DNA of 43,460 nt from assembly GCF_000169335.1 (NCBI RefSeq), contig NZ_AAXW01000042.1, positions 1-43,460 of the forward strand, written 5' to 3'. The notes beneath the pieces were generated by a model. It was not told where the DNA came from. It worked only from the letters and a program-made list of their open reading frames with translations, and ran no database searches. The position numbers were made by a program, and so were the translations under genes. Shown here one piece after another: positions 40,050 through 43,460 of this stretch. Numbering within the stretch: the stretch's first letter is position 1; every line of letters begins with the position of its first letter. The stretch comes from Crocosphaera chwakensis CCY0110 (GTDB lineage Bacteria; Cyanobacteriota; Cyanobacteriia; Cyanobacteriales; Microcystaceae).

Positions 40050-41753
40050 ATGACAGATCATCCCCTCGGTGCGGTTGTTCAAGGTTCCCTTTCACAAGGG
40101 TTAGAAGTTCGCTTACATTCTGATGTGTCCGTCGAACAAATGCGAGTGGGAAAATTTTTGGTTGTACAAGGGGTGCGATCGCGGTTTTTCTGTTTGCTGA
40201 CGGATGTTTCTTTAGGAACTGCTAACCCCCGTATTTTAGCCAACCCTCCCAGTTTCCAAGACACTTTTATGCGAGATGTGTTAGCTGGAAGTGCTACCTA
40301 TGGAAACGTAGAATTAGCACCCATGTTAATGTTTACCCCCACAGAAGAAGAAGAAAATAACCCTTCCCAACCGGAAGATACCTCTTTAGGATCGTTTCAA
40401 GCGCAAACCAACGCAGATATCGAACTCCTTCCCGTCAAAACCATACCAACTCATTTTAGTCAAGTTTATGAAGCGTCAGAAAGAGATTTTCGCGCGGTTT
40501 TTGGTTGGGAAGATGACCCCACACGGCGCAATTTTGCCATTGGAAAACCCTTAGATATGGATGTCCCCATTTGTATTGATTTAGATCGGTTTGTTGAGCG
40601 AAGTAATGGAGTTTTTGGGAAGTCAGGAACGGGAAAATCTTTTTTAACTCGCTTGTTAATTTCTGGGATTATTCGTAAGCAAGCTGCGGTTAATTTAATG
40701 TTTGATATGCACTCAGAATATGGGTGGGAAGCAATGAAAGAAGGGAAAGAAGTTTCTACCGTTAAAGGGTTGCGTCAATTGTTTCCTGGACAGGTAGAAA
40801 TTTATACTTTAGATCCTGAGTCGACTAAAAGAAGAGGGGTAAGTGATGCTCAAGAATTGTATTTAAGTTACGATCAAATTGATATCGAAGACATCCGTTT
40901 AGTGGGTCATGAATTAGGAATTTCTGAGGCAAGTTTAGATAATGCCAACATTTTAGAAGCGGAATATGGTAAGTCATGGATTATGCAATTATTAAACATG
41001 ACTAATGAAGATATTAAACTATTTTGTCAAGAAAAACAGGGTCATGCTGGTTCAATTATGTCTCTGCAAAGAAAGTTGATGCGGTTAGATAATTTAAAAT
41101 ATTTACGCACAGCTTGCCCTCATAATTATATTAATCAAGTGTTAGAGTCTTTGGATGCAGGAAAGCACGTAGTTATTGAGTTTGGCTCACAGTCTAATAT
41201 GCTTTCTTATATGTTAGCAACGAATATGATTACTCGACGCATTCATGGCAGTTATGTCAAGAAAGCTGAGAAATTTCTACAAACAAAAAGTCCAAGCGAT
41301 CGCCCTCGACAATTAGTGATTACTATTGAAGAAGCACACCGCTTTTTAGACTCTAAAATTGTGCATCAAACTATCTTTGGAACCATTGCTAGGGAGATGC
41401 GAAAATATTTTGTAACCCTGTTAATCGTAGATCAAAGACCATCAGGAATTGATAATGAAGTGATGTCACAAGTCGGGACAAGAATCACCTGTTTATTAAA
41501 CGATGAAAAGGATATAGATGCTATTTTTACGGGAGTTTCTGGGGGACAAAATTTAAGATCAGTATTAGCAAAGTTAGATTCTAAACAACAAGCTTTAATC
41601 TTAGGTCATGCGGTTCCGATGCCAGTTGTTATTAGAACTCGTGCTTATGATCAACAATTCTATGCAGAAATCGGGGAAACAGATTGGTCTGAATTACCTG
41701 ATGAAGAAGTGTTTGCAGCAGCCGAAACCGCAAGAGCAGAATTAGGATTTTAA
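40050..41753 (+). CDS. HerA/DUF87-type ATPase
   Basis: A 567-residue P-loop ATPase of the HerA/FtsK-like superfamily. Walker A is GVFGKSGTGKSFL (about 187-199). Walker B with catalytic glutamates is RQLVITIEEAHRF, followed by a sensor-like IVDQRPSGIDNEVMSQVGTRI. The N-terminal 150 residues form the HAS-barrel-like domain (GAVVQGSLSQGLEVRLH). It probably moves DNA in repair or in an unknown complex. HerA usually pairs with the NurA nuclease, which is not next to it here. The ATG at 40050 (MTDHPLGAVVQ) is preferred over a GTG seven codons upstream. Confidence 0.88.
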   Translation: MTDHPLGAVVQGSLSQGLEVRLHSDVSVEQMRVGKFLVVQGVRSRFFCLLTDVSLGTANPRILANPPSFQDTFMRDVLAGSATYGNVELAPMLMFTPTEEEENNPSQPEDTSLGSFQAQTNADIELLPVKTIPTHFSQVYEASERDFRAVFGWEDDPTRRNFAIGKPLDMDVPICIDLDRFVERSNGVFGKSGTGKSFLTRLLISGIIRKQAAVNLMFDMHSEYGWEAMKEGKEVSTVKGLRQLFPGQVEIYTLDPESTKRRGVSDAQELYLSYDQIDIEDIRLVGHELGISEASLDNANILEAEYGKSWIMQLLNMTNEDIKLFCQEKQGHAGSIMSLQRKLMRLDNLKYLRTACPHNYINQVLESLDAGKHVVIEFGSQSNMLSYMLATNMITRRIHGSYVKKAEKFLQTKSPSDRPRQLVITIEEAHRFLDSKIVHQTIFGTIAREMRKYFVTLLIVDQRPSGIDNEVMSQVGTRITCLLNDEKDIDAIFTGVSGGQNLRSVLAKLDSKQQALILGHAVPMPVVIRTRAYDQQFYAEIGETDWSELPDEEVFAAAETARAELGF

Positions 41754-41777
41754 TTGTTTAATACAACTAAAATATTT

Positions 41778-42167
41778 TTAACGAGTATAAGGTTGTATAA
41801 TTTTTAGATTAGGAATAACTCTATAATGTTTAACATTAAAAGTACAAAGTGTCCCGTTATTACTAATAACACAATGAGCAATTAAAGCATCTAGTAAACC
41901 AACACCATCAGATAAATGATACTGACTAAAATCTAATAAAGCTTGGTTGCAATCACTCTCATTTAACCAGATAATTGATAATGGTGAAATTAATTTAAAC
42001 ACTTGATTAACTTGTTGTTTATTTTTTGCATTTTGAATAAGTTCCATGACGACAAAACCTGGAATACTTGGGATATCTTGCAATGTTGTAAACCATGTAA
42101 TTGCAGGTTGATGACCTCTAAGAACATCAATTAAAATATCGGTATCTAGTACATATATAGAACTAAT
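41778..42167 (-). CDS. PIN-domain (VapC-like) toxin with non-standard start codon
   Basis: Reading back from the stop, the frame is open for 129 codons to ATT (42167), which directly follows the TAA of the antitoxin. The PIN-domain acid residues are all present: LDTD at the N terminus, VVMELIQ, LLDALIAHC and a C-terminal LCTFNVKHYRVI. Met only appears at 42083, which would remove the first catalytic Asp. If ATT replaced an ATG the toxin could be silenced; if ATT is used (as in infC) it is weakly expressed. TAA-ATT also gives a zero-gap, same-frame layout with the antitoxin. Toxin RNase activity is inferred from the family. Confidence 0.7.
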   Translation of the reverse strand: MSSIYVLDTDILIDVLRGHQPAITWFTTLQDIPSIPGFVVMELIQNAKNKQQVNQVFKLISPLSIIWLNESDCNQALLDFSQYHLSDGVGLLDALIAHCVISNNGTLCTFNVKHYRVIPNLKIIQPYTR

Positions 42168-42428
42168 TTATATCTCGTTACGATGTTCTGCTTCATAACG
42201 TATTTGACGTGCATATTCTTGACTATTTTTAATATCAGAACGACAATTAATTAAACCTTCTTGTTGCCAATAAGCAATTAAGTCTTTTCCTGTTTTCGGT
42301 GTCTCATTTAAAACTTTTCTAGTTAAAAGAAGATGTATAACATAGTCTGATAGGGATAAGTTGATTTGGGATGCTTCTTGAGATAACTCTTGCTCTAATT
42401 CTTTTGGTATTTCAATATTAATTTTCAT
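42168..42428 (-). CDS. Ribbon-helix-helix-type antitoxin (VapB-like)
   Basis: An 86-residue protein with a short N-terminal beta-strand MKINIEIPKELEQEL, then two helices (QEASQINLSLSDYVIHLLLTRKVLNE), as in ribbon-helix-helix DNA-binding antitoxins, and a C-terminal toxin-binding tail (QEYARQIRYEAEHRNEI). It is immediately upstream of, and in frame with, the PIN toxin. It would repress the operon and neutralise the toxin. Confidence 0.75.
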   Translation of the reverse strand: MKINIEIPKELEQELSQEASQINLSLSDYVIHLLLTRKVLNETPKTGKDLIAYWQQEGLINCRSDIKNSQEYARQIRYEAEHRNEI

Positions 42429-42544
42429 GAACTTTATCTTTGTAATCTAATATCTTAATTTTAACTTAACAATATTAATATTAGTTTAGATAAATTTGTT
42501 AAATCTAATTATTTTTTATATAATAATAAAATTATAGTACACAA

Positions 42545-42877
42545 TTAAACTAATTTTTCTGATCTTTTATTGGCTTTAGCTTCTCTTAAGCGTTCAATTA
42601 ATGGTGATGGTTTAGTTAACCATTCTTGATAGTTTTGTTCTCTTTTTTCTTCTAAATGTAGTAAATAATTGTCAAGATACTGTTTATTTTGATAATAATA
42701 GGTTAAAGTTGCATAAATTTTCTCTAAGTTTAATGTAGGTAATTCACTGATAATTTCCTCGGCAGAATAACCTTGTAAATAATATTTTAGGACATCTTCA
42801 ATTCCAATACGATGGCCTTTTATTCTGATGTCATCATTAGACAAAAAATCAAAATAATTTTCTAAATTAATTGTCAT
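42545..42877 (-). CDS. DUF433-family protein (antitoxin-like)
   Basis: A 110-residue protein with the DUF433 core IRIKGHRIGIEDVLKYYLQGYSAEEIISELPTLNLEKIYATLTYYYQNK, which has a helix-turn-helix character (winged-helix MerR-like in solved relatives). It is often an antitoxin paired with a DUF5615/Mut7-C-like PIN toxin, but no such gene follows here; the next genes are the VapBC-like pair. So it is an orphan or acts with a partner elsewhere. The C-terminal basic tail (ERLREAKANKRSEKL) may bind nucleic acid. Confidence 0.82.
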   Translation of the reverse strand: MTINLENYFDFLSNDDIRIKGHRIGIEDVLKYYLQGYSAEEIISELPTLNLEKIYATLTYYYQNKQYLDNYLLHLEEKREQNYQEWLTKPSPLIERLREAKANKRSEKLV

Positions 42878-42956
42878 AATTGGTTTCTAACTTTTTTTAT
42901 AGTACCTATTTATAATTATACAGCAAAAATATGTAATCTTAATAACCAAAAAATTA

Positions 42957-43400
42957 TTATTCAGGTAAATAATCACTGTGTAATGTTTTCTCAAGATTAA
43001 TCGGAGAACTATTAGGAAATGCTTCTATAGACAAACCTGTTTCTTTACTGGCTAATTTTTTAGCATCTTGATAACATTTATCAAACATTTCTAACGCATA
43101 TCTTCTTAAACTTGGACTATCTTCAAATGCTTCTGTAATTCTTTGACGATGTTCTTCTATGGTATATCGCCAACTATTAGAACGTTTTTCAGGTTGATAA
43201 CGATATTTTAGTAAGTGCATCAGGAGAATTTTTAGATTACTATAAAGCGATCGCTTTTCACTTCTACCCATTGCTTCAATTTCTTCAAGAAGGTTAGGAA
43301 TATCTAAATCAGTTAATTGATTATTTCGTAACAGGTTCGCGGTTTCTTCTAACCAAAGATAATAATCTTGTTCATAAAGGGTTTTGATTTTTGTTTTCAT
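42957..43400 (-). CDS. DUF29-family protein
   Basis: A 147-residue soluble protein of the DUF29 family, abundant in cyanobacteria and of unknown function. Typical features are LYEQDYYLWLEETANLLRNNQLTDLDIPNLLEEIEAMGRSEKRSLYSNL followed by LLMHLLKYRYQPEKRSNSWRYTI. It is expected to be helical. Its place next to toxin-antitoxin genes is common for this family, and DUF29 genes are often part of accessory regions. A HIP1 site lies inside the gene at about 43248-43255. Confidence 0.85.
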   Translation of the reverse strand: MKTKIKTLYEQDYYLWLEETANLLRNNQLTDLDIPNLLEEIEAMGRSEKRSLYSNLKILLMHLLKYRYQPEKRSNSWRYTIEEHRQRITEAFEDSPSLRRYALEMFDKCYQDAKKLASKETGLSIEAFPNSSPINLEKTLHSDYLPE

Positions 43401-43460
43401 AAGTCGGTTACTTTTATTTTTCTAATTTATTATGATTCACCTAATTAATTATAACAAAAA

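Noticed and set aside
1..43460. CRISPR array, prophage genes, integrase or rRNA operon
   Set aside because: Searched by eye for regular repeat-spacer patterns, phage structural genes, integrases and 16S/23S signatures; none seen.

Overview
The window is cyanobacterial. It contains petN (cytochrome b6f subunit 8), an acyl-ACP/acyl-CoA synthetase of the cyanobacterial type, a textbook NtcA-type glnA promoter, an omega subunit of the cyanobacterial form, a ComFB-family protein, PEP-CTERM exported proteins, and about 28 copies (counted by eye) of the HIP1 octamer GCGATCGC. The AT-rich base composition and gene content would fit a unicellular Cyanothece/Crocosphaera-like genome. That assignment is an inference, because no 16S or other diagnostic marker is present.

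Layout. 0.2-6.0 kb: acyl-activating enzyme, YlqD-family protein, a decayed ISL3-type transposase tail, a lipid-A-disaccharide-synthase-related protein, an IscA-like Fe-S protein, a TPR protein and an M48 metalloprotease. The 3' end of the protease gene carries both the promoter and the first 22 bases of a tRNA-Leu(CAA) gene. 6.1-9.4 kb (minus): the secE-nusG-rplK-rplA-(L10 leader)-rplJ-rplL operon, preceded by tRNA-Pro(GGG). 9.7-11.6 kb (minus): rpoZ and three small genes. 11.9-20.1 kb: a branched-chain aminotransferase, then an AT-rich block without HIP1 sites. That block holds an MBOAT-acyltransferase fragment, a GT-A-like glycosyltransferase, a sulfotransferase, a GT39-type membrane glycosyltransferase, a 784-residue Asp-box beta-propeller protein and a membrane protein. 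It looks like a surface or exo-glycan cassette. 20.2-25.5 kb: glnA with its NtcA box, petN with a small downstream partner, another unlisted 47-residue membrane protein, an alpha/beta hydrolase, membrane proteins and a thioredoxin.

26.0-35.4 kb is the most interesting part. A complete ebo gene cluster (eboA-eboB-eboC-eboD-eboE-eboF) lies on the plus strand, directly preceded by a TMEM220-like membrane protein gene and flanked on both sides by PEP-CTERM exported proteins. The ebo set encodes EboA, a TatD-like hydrolase, a UbiA-type prenyltransferase, a dehydroquinate-synthase-like sugar-phosphate cyclase, a TIM-barrel protein and an alkaline-phosphatase-superfamily protein. This is the combination expected for making a small prenylated cyclitol-like compound. 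In other cyanobacteria the cluster has been tied to moving the scytonemin precursor to the periplasm, but the chemistry is not settled. The EboD and EboF sequences here depart from the canonical active sites of their superfamilies.

35.5-43.4 kb: proS, a comFB-family gene with a clear promoter and a 5'UTR hairpin, a four-cysteine membrane protein coupled to tyrA, a HerA-like ATPase, and a toxin-antitoxin-rich end. In that end a VapBC-like pair has a toxin frame that begins with ATT immediately after the antitoxin stop codon, followed by DUF433 and DUF29 genes.
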